From: Vanilla planifolia
Lineage: Eukaryota; Streptophyta; Magnoliopsida; Asparagales; Orchidaceae
Assembly: GCA_023846275.1 (NCBI GenBank)
Contig: CM043869.1
Coordinates: forward strand, 22,674,237 to 22,738,236
Direction: 5' to 3'
DNA: 64,000 nt
Numbering within the stretch: the stretch's first letter is position 1; each line of letters opens with the position of its first letter. The notes below the pieces were generated by a model. That model made no database searches and was not told the DNA's origin. It was given only the letters and a program-made list of their open reading frames with translations. Made by a program: the position numbers and the translations under genes. This document shows positions 51,516 to 61,985 of this stretch, piece after piece.

Positions 51516-51720
51516 CACTAGGCCCAGCGTGTTGGATCGCAAGGTATCAATCTTTGGATCAGATATCTACCTAGTGTTATGTGTTATGACTCCATGATGA
51601 TTACACCAGGCCTAGTGTGTTGGATCGCAGGGTATGGTACCATACCTGCTTGGTGGCACTAGGCCCAGCGTGTTGGATCGCAGGGTATCGATCTTCGGGT
51701 TAGATATCTGCCTAGTGTTA
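51516..51720. repeat. Internal LTR repeats with CACTAGGC / GCCTAGTG ends
   Basis: Three blocks begin near 51,520, 51,608 and 51,661, each containing (c/t)aggcc(c/t)ag(c/t)gtgttggatcgca. Block 3 is bounded by CACTAGGC (51,657-51,664) and its exact reverse complement GCCTAGTG (51,710-51,717). Block 1 has a one-base variant of the right end. The same layout is present in the right LTR at 57,336-57,540. Confidence 0.8.
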
Positions 51721-52268
51721 TATGCATGGTTGGATGTTGGTTGGAGGTCATTTGCTTGATTGGATCCAAAGGATAATGTGTAAAGGGAATTGGGCTCGAT
51801 TATAACACATCTATAAGGAACTGATATTTCTCTTTGATTTTTCTTTGGTTTTTCATTTAATATTATATATGACATCAGTATAGTTTGAGCTTTATGCATA
51901 TGATTCATCTACACTATTCATCGTATGTATTTTCATTGGGTGAACTATGTGGATTTATCTACTGAGATTTGTAAATCTCATTAGTGCTTACATCACAGGT
52001 CATGCAACCACTGCACCGAGAATTAAGAATGATGCTGTTACAAGAGAGCCCTTTCCAAGAGATGTGTGAGAGGGAACGTTTTGGTGTGATTAAATATTTA
52101 AAAACATATATTTATATATATACTTTGGATTTTGAGTTAGTGTTTTTCTTACCGTCGGGTCCCTACCTTGGGTTTATTTATTTGTCCTCACTATATATTA
52201 TAACAGCAGAACAATTGATGTTAATTTTGTTATTTAGATGTACTGGTTTAGGTGGGGACTTGACAATG

Positions 52269-52280
52269 TGGTATCAGAAC
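52269..52280 (+). other. Primer-binding site (initiator Met tRNA)
   Basis: TGGTATCAGAAC starts three bases after the left LTR. It differs by one base from TGGTATCAGAGC, the sequence complementary to the 3' end of initiator tRNA-Met. Confidence 0.88.
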
Positions 52281-52420
52281 TTTGGTTCAGGAATAGGTGG
52301 GAAATGAGAGTGAGGACAACAACACAGCATATGCATTTGCATCTTTAGTATTAATTCTCGCTTAGGCATTTGTTGTCAAATACCTATTTGGTTTTGCAAG
52401 ATTGTAATATACTTCAAATC

Positions 52421-53330
52421 ATGGAAAGATTGGAATATGAAAATATAGATAAGGGTAAAGAAAGAGAGTATCATGGAGATACGCAACAGGAATTAGCGCA
52501 AACTTTAGTCTCTTTGTTGCAATCAATTAGAAGCACTGGTAGTCATAGAGGAGAGGCATCTATTGACTTGGTGGTTGACCAACTTCAATGGATGCATCCT
52601 CCTCCTTTTGTTGGGGAAGAGGATCCTATGATTGTTGAAAAATAGCTATAGCACATTAATATTATCTTTGAAGGGATGTTGTTGCTAACTGACAAAAAGT
52701 TAGCTTTGATAGTTTTTGTACTAAAAGATGCTGCCAGACTGTGGTGGAGTTCTTGACATAAGCTTCAATTTTCTAGCCGACCAATGAAAGACATTTCCTG
52801 GGAAGACTTCACAAAAGAATTTGAGCAATGGTATATGCCTCTATCAATCAAAGCTAAAATGAGGGAAGAATTGAATAACTCAGGCAAGAAAATCTATCAG
52901 TTACTACATATGAAATCAAATTCTCCCACCTTGCTAAATATAAGCTCCAATTAGTGACACCTAAAGAACAACGACGTTACATGTTTCGACGAGGCTTACG
53001 GGACAAAATTCGAGAAGCTTTAGTAACAGTTCGAACAACAAACTATGTGGATTTACTAGAGCATGCCCACATGGTTGAGCTGTACTCAGTTTGCTAGTAG
53101 CAAGCAAAGAAGAAGAGAAGAAAAGATTTGATTATCTAAAATCTAAATTAATATTCACATGAAAAAGAGGTAGTCTTAATTTTTCAAGAGAAGAAACATT
53201 CAAGACCCAGTAGATTTAGACCATATGAACAGAGCACTAGTAGAGCTAGTTTGAGTTCAAGTGGAACGAGTAGATACGAGAAATGTGAAATATGGCATAT
53301 GGGAGAATGTAGATCAGAGTCTATCTGACC
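52421..53330 (+). pseudogene. gag of the Tekay-like element, broken
   Basis: The first frame (52,421-52,645) is hydrophilic and ends HPPPFVGEEDPMIVEK, followed by two TAG codons; Trp is usual here. Downstream frames give MKDISWEDFTKEFEQWYMP, the retrotransposon-gag core, then RRYMFRRGLRDKIREAL and LLEHAHMVE. A zinc knuckle of the CCHC kind survives only in degraded form near 53,285-53,315 (CEIWHMGEC). Frameshifts occur near 52,755 and 52,880. No functional Gag can be made. Confidence 0.8.
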
Positions 53331-53507
53331 AATCCATGCCAAGATTGGTTGTTTGAGCATAAAGTAAAAATAGATTGCTATGAAAAGAGAATTGAAATCC
53401 CAATCCTTGGATAAGATAAATTAATCTATTTTGGTCAAGGGAGAAAAATTCCTATCATAACTATGCTCAAAGCCTAGAAGCTACTAAAGAAAGGATGTGC
53501 TGGATGT
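53331..53507 (+). pseudogene. Protease end and linker; protease core missing
   Basis: Immediately after the zinc-knuckle scrap the frames give DWLFEHKVKIDCYEKRIEIP, which in gypsy elements lies after the aspartic protease (the DWL that follows the flap). The catalytic DSG/DTGA motif and the whole protease core are absent from the roughly 40 bases between. An internal deletion is the simplest reading. Confidence 0.65.
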
Positions 53508-54570
53508 TTGGTATCTATTGTGGACTTGGATCGACAATTTTGTCAACCCTCAGAAGTACCGATAGTTAAGGAATATTTGGATGTCTTTCTAGAAGAATTA
53601 GTAAGGTTACCCCCAGATAGAGAAATTGAAATTGAAATTCAATTGATTCCTGGTACTGAACCAATTTCAAAATCTTCTTATCGTATGGCACCTGTTGAAC
53701 TACAAGAAGTCAAAATAAAACTACAATAATTATTAGACAAAGGATTTATTAGGCCAAGTGTCTCCCCATGGGGAGCACCTATCTTATTTGTGAAAAAGAA
53801 GGACGGTAGTCTTCGTATGTGCGTGGACTATCGAGAAATCAATAAAATCACTATCAAGAACAAATATCCTTTACCTCAGATTGATGAGTTGTTTGATCAG
53901 TTACACAGAGCAGTTGTATTTTCAAAAATCGATTTACGATCTGGATATCATCAGTTAAAAATCAAGCAGGAAGATGTTCCAAAGACAGCTTTCAGAACCA
54001 GGAATGGACACTATGAATTCTTAGTACTACCCTTTGGGCTAACTAATGCACCAGCAACTTTTATGGATTTAATGAATCGAGTGTTCAAGAAATATTTGGA
54101 CTACTTTATTATTGTCTTTATTGATGATATCATAATTTATTCTAAATCTTTGGAAGAACATGATACACATTTGCATTTAACATTACAGGCTTTGAGAGAA
54201 AACTAATTATATGCCAAATTAGTGAAATATGAGTTTTTGTTATCCAAAGTCATTTTCTGAGGACATGTTGTTAGTGCAGAAGGGATCTCTGTGGATCCAC
54301 AAAAGATTTCGGCTATCATCGATTAGCCAAGACCTACAACAGTGACGGAGGTCAGAAGCTTCTTGGGATTAGTTGGATATTACAGGAAATTTGTGAAGGG
54401 TTTTTCTCAGATTGCCACACCATTAACTAATTTAACATGGAAGAAAACAAAATTTGAATGGGATGTAGCTTGTGAGAATAACTTTCAAATATTGAAAGAG
54501 AAAATTAACTACAACTCCAACTCTAGCAGTGCCAGAAGGCACATAAGGTTATCAGATATACAGTGATGTC
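53508..54570 (+). pseudogene. Reverse transcriptase of the Tekay-like element, broken by stops
   Basis: Frame 53,508-53,729 carries VPIVKEYLDVF, PPDREIE, and SSYRMAPVEL, then a TAA. 53,790-54,206 carries [62 protein letters not shown] and [10 protein letters not shown]. The catalytic Asp pair is at 54,123-54,128. TAA at 54,204, TGA at 54,257 and TAG at 54,324 follow; the TAG replaces the usual Trp before the PRPTTV string. 54,342-54,566 has EVRSFLGLVGYYRKFV, the RT connection. All core motifs are readable, so the domain decayed only after insertion or in its parent. Confidence 0.9.
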
Positions 54571-54850
54571 TCGTTGCAAGGGCTAGGCTGTGTATTGATG
54601 CAATATCACAAGGTAATTACCTATGCATCTAGATAGCTTAAGACACATGAAAAAAATTATTCTGTGCATGATTTGGAGTTAGCAGCTATCATTTTCTCTT
54701 AAAAAATTTGGAGACATTATATTTACTGATCATCAGAGTTTAAAATATATCTTCACTCAAAAGGAATTAAATTTTAAGCAAAGAAGATGATTGGAATTTA
54801 TTAAAGATTATGATATGAAAATCACATATCATCTAGGTAAAGCAAATATG
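54571..54850 (+). pseudogene. RNase H of the Tekay-like element, partial
   Basis: Shifted frames give SDVSLQGLGCV, ITYASR-like text (VITYASR with a stop), NYSVHDLELAAI and TDHQSLKYIFTQKELN. QRR-stop-LEFIKDYDMKITYHLGKAN follows, with TGA in place of Trp. Immediately after the GKAN string the sequence jumps to integrase text. Confidence 0.8.
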
Positions 54851-55335
54851 ATGGCTAATTGGGTTCAAAGGTGTTTAATTTGTTAGCAGTTAAAGGAAAA
54901 CAACAAAAATCTGAAGGATTACTACAGTCTTTCCAATACTATAATGGAAATGGGAGGAAGTGACAATTGATTTTGTAGTAGGATTACCAAGATCATTAGC
55001 AGGTCATGATGCAATTTGGGTAATTGTGGATAGGGTGACAAAAACTGCTTATTTTCTTGCTATAAAGACAACTTATTCTGCTAAAAAATTAGCTCAAGAA
55101 TATGTAAAACCAATTATCAAGTTGCATAGGATACCAAAAGTTATTATCTCTGATAGAGATCCTAAATTCACTTCTCACCTTTGAGAAGAGTATACATCAA
55201 GCTTTTGGTACAAGTTTAAGGTTCAGTATAACTTTCCATCCTCAAACAGATGGTCAATCAGAGAGAACTATAAAAACTTTAGAGGATTTACTATGACTTT
55301 GCATTTTAGATTTTGGAGGAGATTGGGAAAGTCAC
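54851..55335 (+). pseudogene. Integrase core of the Tekay-like element; N-terminal zinc finger reduced
   Basis: After GKANMMAN the frame reads VQRCLIC, which normally closes the HHCC zinc finger. The two His and the residues between are missing, pointing to a deletion. The core follows: TIDFVVGLPRSLAGHDAIW (first Asp), KVIISDRDPKFTSH (second Asp), then, in another frame, FHPQTDGQSERTI (catalytic Glu, 55,233-55,268). Stops and a frameshift near 55,184 break it. Confidence 0.85.
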
Positions 55336-56010
55336 TTGCCGCTGGTAGAATTTTCTTATAATAATAGTTATCAGTCTAGCATTGGAATGACTCCATATGA
55401 AGCATTTTATGGTAGAAAATGTCAATCACCTTTATGTTGGAATGAGGGGAAGGAAAGAAGTTTGAATGGTCCTGCATTTGTGGAAGAAGTAACTAAAAAG
55501 ATCAAAACTATTCGAGGAAAAATGAAAGCAGCCCATGACAGACAGAAGAAATACTATGATATCAAACACCGAATGATAGAATTTCAAGAAGGAGAGCATG
55601 TATTTATTAAAGTAAGTCCAACAAAAGGTATCATCAGGTTTGGAAGGATAAGAAAATTAAAACCTAAATTCATTAGTCCTTTTCAAATATTAGAAAAGGT
55701 TGGACAAGTGGTATATCGGCTAGCTTTATCACCTCAATTGAAAGGAGTACATAATGTTTTTCATGTCTCAGTTTTAAGGAGATACAATCCAGATCCCTCT
55801 CATGTGGAGAATTACATGGATCCAGACATCAAAATTGAGAAAGATCTGTCTTATCCAGAAACACCGGTGAGAATCCTTGATCGACAAGAGAAAAAGCTAA
55901 AAAACAAGGTTATTCCCATGGTTAAAGTCTTGTGGTACGGTCAGATAGAAAGAGAAGCTACATGGGAAGCAGAGACAGATATGATCACTCGATATCCAGA
56001 GCTGTTCTAA
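55336..56010 (+). pseudogene. Integrase C-terminus and chromodomain-like end (longest open part of pol)
   Basis: This 224-codon frame is open. It starts PLVEFSYNNSYQSSIGM and TPYEAFYGRKCQSPLCW. A basic linker (HDRQKKYYDIKHR) and the GPF/Y-type module (PKFISPFQILEKVGQVVYRL, then HNVFHVSVLRRY) follow. It ends in a chromodomain-like segment (PVRILDRQEKKL, LWYGQIEREATWEAE, RYPELF). Chromodomain-like tails in this group are thought to steer integration toward particular chromatin. The aromatic cage looks incomplete, as is usual outside the CRM group. The ATG at 55,336 is internal; the protein would be the end of a long polyprotein. Confidence 0.88.
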
Positions 56011-56029
56011 ATTTCGGGACGAAATTTTT

Positions 56030-56044
56030 AAAAGGAGGGAAGAT
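56030..56044 (+). other. Polypurine tract of the Tekay-like element
   Basis: AAAAGGAGGGAAGAT sits directly before the right LTR start TGTAAC, the standard place for plus-strand priming. Confidence 0.85.
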
Positions 56045-58085
56045 TGTAACAGCCCTAGTTTTTTTATTTTATTTATTTTATTTGTTTAAAAGAAAGAGCT
56101 TTTTGTGATGAATCCAAAGATGTTAAATTTTAAATTTTTGAAGCTCTCATGAATAAATTTTGAATTTTTAAAGGTTTGGGATAAATTTGTAATGTTGAGG
56201 ATAGAATTGTAATTTTTAAATGTCGGCTCAGTTCAAATTCGATTTGGCGGAGGATATATTTGCAAATAACGTATTTGTAGGGGGTTTTATGCAAAAGAGC
56301 CGGGCCACCCGGCAGTTGCCTCACTAGAATTTGACACATTTTTGCAGCGTTTATAAAGCTAATCGGGTGAACATAAACTTTGACTGCATGGGACTTTTAA
56401 TTTTCGGAGTGCGAGGTTCTATAACAAACATGACTGCTGCAAGAATTTTCTTAAGGATGAGATTCTGACAGCAGTCGCCGAGCTCTTCGAGGAATTTCGG
56501 CACGCAACGGTGAAGGTCGGCGAGGGTTCCGTAAGGTAAGGAAAACGCGAATTTCTTTGTCGTCATTGTGCAAGGGTTTTTTGGTGAGCGACGGAGAACG
56601 AAAGGGGTTGATTTGGCCAGTGGGAGACGTCGGAGGTCTCGAATTTCGCCGACGAAAAGCTTCGGTTTCGTCGAACGCATGGCAGAGAGAGAGAGAGAAT
56701 TGAACCGATTCGCATTGCTGAACCGGTGCGGGCGGTCCAGCGCCGGGCCTAGATCGAGTCGCACTAGGGGCGGGCAATCTAGCGCCAACGGAAGACCTTA
56801 AAAAAAACAGTGAGCATTTTTGGGATTTTTGAAACGCCCGTTTGGGACAGCTTTAATAAAGCGGGATTTTTGGCTGTTTGGGCAAGTTTTAGAAAGCAGA
56901 ATTTTAGCTATTTGGGAACAACTTTTAAAAACGTAATTTTGCCTTATAAGCATTTTTAAATTAATTATTTTTGTATTTTACGGGCTTGTAGGACATCGGG
57001 GCTTGTAGGTAGGACATCAAGAAAAATTAGAAGTGGGCAAGAAAAATTTGGTACAGCAAATCCAGGTAGATAGATTCCTAACATTGTGATGTAGCACACT
57101 ACTATATGTTTGCTTTACTTAATTTTTTTTCAGTTACATGGTGTTTTGGTTGTTCTATATATTGATATTTATTTCATTTGCATGACAACTAAAAAGGAAA
57201 GAAATAATATGTACAATATACTAAAGAAAGAGACGAAACAATATGGCATAAAATGTCTTTTGATATGGCAGGGATTGATGTTTGGGAAATGAAAAATATA
57301 AAAAAATGAGATTCCCAAATAACATTATCTTCACCACTAGGCCCAGCGTGTTGGATCGCAAGGTATCGATCTTTGGATCAGATATCTGCCTAGTGTTATG
57401 TGCTATGACTCCATGATGATTACACCAGGCCCAGTGTGTTGGATCGCAGGGTATGGTACTATACCTGCTTGGTGGCACTAGGCCCAGAATGTTGGATCGC
57501 AGGGTATCGATCTTCGGGTTAGATATCTGCCTAGTGTTATATGCTTGGTTGGATGTCGGTTGGAGGTCATTTTCTTGATTGGATGCAGAGGATAATGCGT
57601 CAAAGGGAATTGGGCCAGATTATAACACATCTATAAGGAACTGATATTTCTCTTTGATTTTTCTTTGGTTTTTCATTTGATATTATATATGACATCGGTA
57701 TGGTTTGAGCTTTATGCATATGATTCATCTGTACTATTCATCATATGTATTTTCATTGGGTGAACTATGTGGATTTATCTACTGAGATTTGTAAATCTCA
57801 TTAGTGCTTACATCACAGGTAATGCAACCATTGCACCAAGAATTGGGAATGATGCTGTTATAGGAGAGCCATTTCTAAGAGATGTGTGAGAGGGAACGTT
57901 TTAGTGTGATTAAATGTTTAAAAACATATCTTTATATATATACTTTGGATTTTGAGTTAGTGTTTGTCTTACCGTCGGGTCCCCACCTTGGGTTTATTTA
58001 TTTGTCCTCACTATATATTATAACAGCAGAACAATTGATGTTAATTTTGTTATTTAGATGTACTAGTTTAGGTGGGGGCTTGACA
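56045..58085 (+). repeat. Right (3') LTR, 2,041 bp
   Basis: Starts TGTAACAGCCCTAG and ends GGGGGCTTGACA. It is shorter than the left LTR by 49 bases, of which about 28 come from fewer GA units (56,684-56,698). The three internal 'ggcccag' blocks and the GAGATTT-GT-AAATCTC palindrome are conserved. Confidence 0.93.
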
Positions 58086-58090
58086 ATATT
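58086..58090. repeat. Right 5-bp target duplication of the LTR element (ATATT)
   Basis: ATATT follows the terminal CA of the right LTR, equal to 50,171-50,175. Array sequence resumes directly (ATTCAAAATGGAAATTATCC). Confidence 0.92.
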
Positions 58091-61000
58091 CAAAATGGAA
58101 ATTATCCAATAAAATTATAGGAAAAGAGGGAACAAAAGTCAATTAAAGTTTTAGTGATGTTAGGTTACTAACCTCATTAACTTTGTTTTAAAAAAACTTG
58201 ATTTCTCCTTATGGGCTAGGTTACAGTAGAAGCAAAATGAGAAGTTGATTATGTGATTATTTCTATTGCTAATTGATAAGAGATTATGTATAGAGGCTCA
58301 AAATATTTTGTTAGCATTATAGTTTAGGGCTTAAGGTTGTCGAATGTTTAGGCTAGTTTCATAATCTTGTAAAATTTTTGTTGGTCAAACATGTCTCCTA
58401 ATGGATTTGGTAACAATATGCTTATAACAAGTTAGCTTCAGATTTACAAAAATTATATCTTTAAAGCTAAAATTAGGAGATTATAAGTTAGAGCTTAAGG
58501 TTGTTGAAATTTTATTTGAGTTTCTTAATTAAATAAGATTTTTGCTAAACAAAGTAATGCCTCATAGATTTGGTAACAATATGCTCCTGAACAAAAAAGG
58601 TTACTTGGGATTTATAAAACCTTAACTCTTATGCTATATCTTTAAAGCTCAAATTAATGTATTTATGATATTTGATTTGCTTCGTAATTACTTAAGCTTT
58701 GTGTTATACAAATTATATTTGCTACACTTTGAAGTTAACAACATATGCTAACAATGAAGTCAAAAATTTTACCAGCATCACTCAAATTTAAATTGGCAAA
58801 AAAATTACAAGGTGATGAGGGGACATATACTTATTTAGAGTTTTAAGGATTTTATGCTAGTTTTTTAATCCATGATCCTTATTTTAGATAACTCGATTCC
58901 TTCTTGTGCACTTAGTGAAAACAAAGAAAAAGTTAGGAATTATATTATGTGATTGTAGTTATTGTGAATGGATAAGATATTGGGTTTAAGCACTTAATCA
59001 TTTTAGTTTGAACTATTAGAATTATGAGTCAAGCTTTAAGGTTTTTGAATACCTGATCCATTTTTAATATCATATGCTTAAGTTAGCCAAACCTATGCCT
59101 CCCTATGGATTTGCTAATGATAAGCTTACGACAAAAAAACCAACTTGGGATTTAAAAATCCTTAAACCTTATGCTATAAATTTAAATATAATATAAGTGT
59201 ATTTTATATACTAGATTTGTTTATTAATTATTTAAACATTGTGCTACACAAATCCATTCTTCTACACTTTAAAGTCAATAACAAGTTTAAGATGAGTAAA
59301 TTTCTATGAACATCATCCAAAAACAAATTGAAAAATATTTAATAAAATTATAAGTCATCAAGGGAAAACATACTTGATTAAGGTTCAAGAATAATAGTTT
59401 TCCAATCCCTTCAAATTTATTTAAATAAATTGATTTGTCCTCATGGACTAGGTGACAACAAGAAAAAAAAAAGTAGATTATGTGATTATGAATAATATTA
59501 ATGGATAGAAAATTGAGATTTGGGGCATAAAAATTTGGTTCAAAGTGTTAAGATTATAGGATAGGACTAAAGGTTGTTGAAATATCTCGTTAATTTTATA
59601 ATGTTGTAAGCTAGTGTTAGTCAAACCTATGCCACATTGTGGATTTGTTAATACTATGCCTATGAAAATAATGCTAACCATAGATTTATAAAATATTAAA
59701 CCTTGAATTATATCTTTAAACCTCATAATAATGTATAAGTAAACTAACTTTGTTTATTAATCATTTGAATTTTTGTTACAAAAATTCATTCTTTTATATT
59801 TTCATGTCAATAATAAGGTCACAAAAATGAATAAACTTTTTCCAACATCTTCCAAAATCAATATAGAAACCATCTAACATATTTACAGGATAATAAGGGG
59901 ACAAATACTTGATTAGGACTTCAAGGATATTGTGGTTGTCTATTAATCCATGAATTGTGTATTCAATAAATCGATTCCTTGTCATGCATTAAGTGAAAAC
60001 AACAAAAAGATGGGGAGTTGACTATATGATTATTGCTATTGTTGATTGATATGCTATTGTGTTCTGGGGCTTCAAGATTTTTGTGACTAAAAGGATTGTG
60101 GGTTAGAGCTTAAGGTTGTTGAAATACTAGGTTAGTTCTTTAATGTCGTAAGCTTGTGTTCGTCAAACCCACACCTCTGCATAGATCTACTAACACCAAG
60201 GTCTTGAAAAAATAACACTTAAGTTACATCTTTAAGCCTAAAATTAGTGTATTTGTATATTGGATAAGTTTCTTAATTATTGAAGCTTTTTGGTACACAA
60301 ATCAATTTTTCTACATTCTAAAGTCACTAATAAGCTCATTATAAAGAGTAAAATTTTACCAATATAATCCAAACTCAAATTGGAAATAAAATTACTAGGA
60401 AAAGAAGAAACATTATTCAATTAAGGTTTTTATGTACCTTATGATAGTTTTTTTTATTGACAAACCTTGCTTAAGTTTGCATTCCTCTATATGGGTTTGG
60501 TGAAAACAAGAAAAAGATTGGGTATTGATTATGTGAATTTGGCTATTTTTAATTGATAGAAAATTAGTTTTAGTGGTTTAAAAATATTTTTTAAGAGTAT
60601 AAGAATTAAGATTATTAAAATAACATATTAGTATTTTAATGCCATAGGCTTGTGTTAGTGAAACCCATGCCTCCCCATGAATTTGCTAAAATAAGCTCAT
60701 GAAAAAATAGCTCACTTGAGATTTATAAAATTACATTTTTAAACCTCAAATTAGTTTATTTAGGATGCTAGATTAGTTTGTTAATCATTTGAGCTTTATG
60801 TTATATATATCCATTCTTCTGTGCTTTGAAGTCAATAATAAGCTCACAATGAACATTGAACTATTTTTTACATCATACAAATTCATATTGATATTTTTTC
60901 CAATAAAATTATAAGCCAAAGAGAGAACATTTACTTGATTAGTGTTATAAGGACTTTATCTTAGCTTTCTAATCCCATCAACTTTGTTTTCAATAAATGG

Positions 61001-61985
61001 ATTCCTCATTAGCTATATGATAACGAGAAAAGATGTGGAGTTAATTACATGATTGTGGTTATTGTTAATTGATATGCATAGGAGACAAGATTATTGAAAT
61101 ACTATGTTATTTTTTTAATCACATAAACTTTGTTTTAGATAACTCGATTCCTCAAGAGTTATTTGACAACAAGAAGAATGTGGAGAGTTGATTATGTGAT
61201 AGCTGTTATTATTATTAATAGATAAGTTATTTTAAGGGCTTAAAACATTTTGTCAAAAATATTATAGGATAAGGTTGTTGAAAAATTAATTTGTGATTTA
61301 TAAACCTTAACCATTAAGTTGTTCCTTTAATTCTTTGATTAATATATTTGGGATAACAGATTATTTTCTTAATCATTTGAGTTTTGTGTTACATAAATCT
61401 ATTTTTTTACATATTCAATCAACAATAAGCTTAATAGAAAGCATGAACATTTTTTTAACATTATCCTGATTTAAATTGGAAAGTATTTAATAAAATTACA
61501 AGGCAAAGTGGAATAATATACTTGGTTTAGCTTAAAATAAGAAAAAGATAAGGAGTTGATTATGTGATTATGATTATTTTTAATGAATATATTGGACTTA
61601 GGGGCTTAAAGATTTTTAATAAGATTATTAAGATTATGGGTTAAATCTTATAGTTTTTATTATGTTGGTTTTTTTTATTATTGTAAGCTTGTTCTAGTTA
61701 AACACATGCTTTCCATTACATATACTAACAACATGATCATAAACAAAAACTTAAGATTTGCAAAATTTTAATCTTTATGTTATATCTTTAAATCTTATAT
61801 TTGTGTATTTAGGATGTTAGATCAATTTCATAATCATTTAAGTCTATGTTATATAAATTCATTCTTCTAAACTTTTAATTAAATAATAAACTCACTATAA
61901 AGAGTGAATTTTTATCAACATCATCCAAGTTCAAATTGAAAGCTGTCTAATAAAATCGTAAGCCAAAAAGGGAACATGTTATTGA
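58086..61985. repeat. Tandem array of about 540-bp units, rest of block III
   Basis: Landmark positions are near 58,383, 58,556, 59,088, 59,621, 60,168, 60,658 and 61,697. Private variants tie 59,621 to 42,957 and 60,658 to 43,688. After subtracting the 7,915-bp insertion the offsets are about 8.75 and 9.06 kb. The last recognisable landmark block ends near 61,985. Confidence 0.85.

Larger units (their letters stand above)
50176..52265 (+). repeat. Left (5') LTR, 2,090 bp
   Basis: Starts TGTAATAGCCCTAG, ends GGGGACTTGACA. It aligns end to end with 56,045-58,085. In about 280 bases compared by eye (51,720-52,000 against 57,540-57,820) I count about 15 differences, near 5 %. That includes the clustered change at 51,802-51,806. 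A GA microsatellite, three related 'ggcccagcgtgttggatcgc' blocks and a short palindrome GAGATTT-GT-AAATCTC (51,964-51,979) are inside. Confidence 0.93.
50176..58085 (+). mobile_element. Ty3/gypsy chromovirus (Tekay/Del-like), complete outline, coding broken
   Basis: Two LTRs (2,090 and 2,041 bp) begin TG and end CA, flanked by a 5-bp duplication. A PBS for initiator tRNA-Met follows the left LTR and a purine tract precedes the right one. Domain order is gag, (protease missing), RT, RNase H, integrase, chromodomain-like end, the order of gypsy elements. The C-terminal text (PVRILDRQEKKL, then MVKVLWYGQIEREATWE and YPELF) and the long LTRs point to the Tekay/Del group. The interior of 3,779 bp is shorter than expected for the group. 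Two domains appear deleted and many stops are present, so movement would need proteins from elsewhere. It lies inside a unit of the 540-bp array. Confidence 0.93.

Noticed and set aside
33835-61985. The array as a CRISPR or as ribosomal intergenic subrepeats
   Set aside because: Units are ~540 bp, diverged and without short identical repeats and unique spacers; no rRNA sequence is present in the window.
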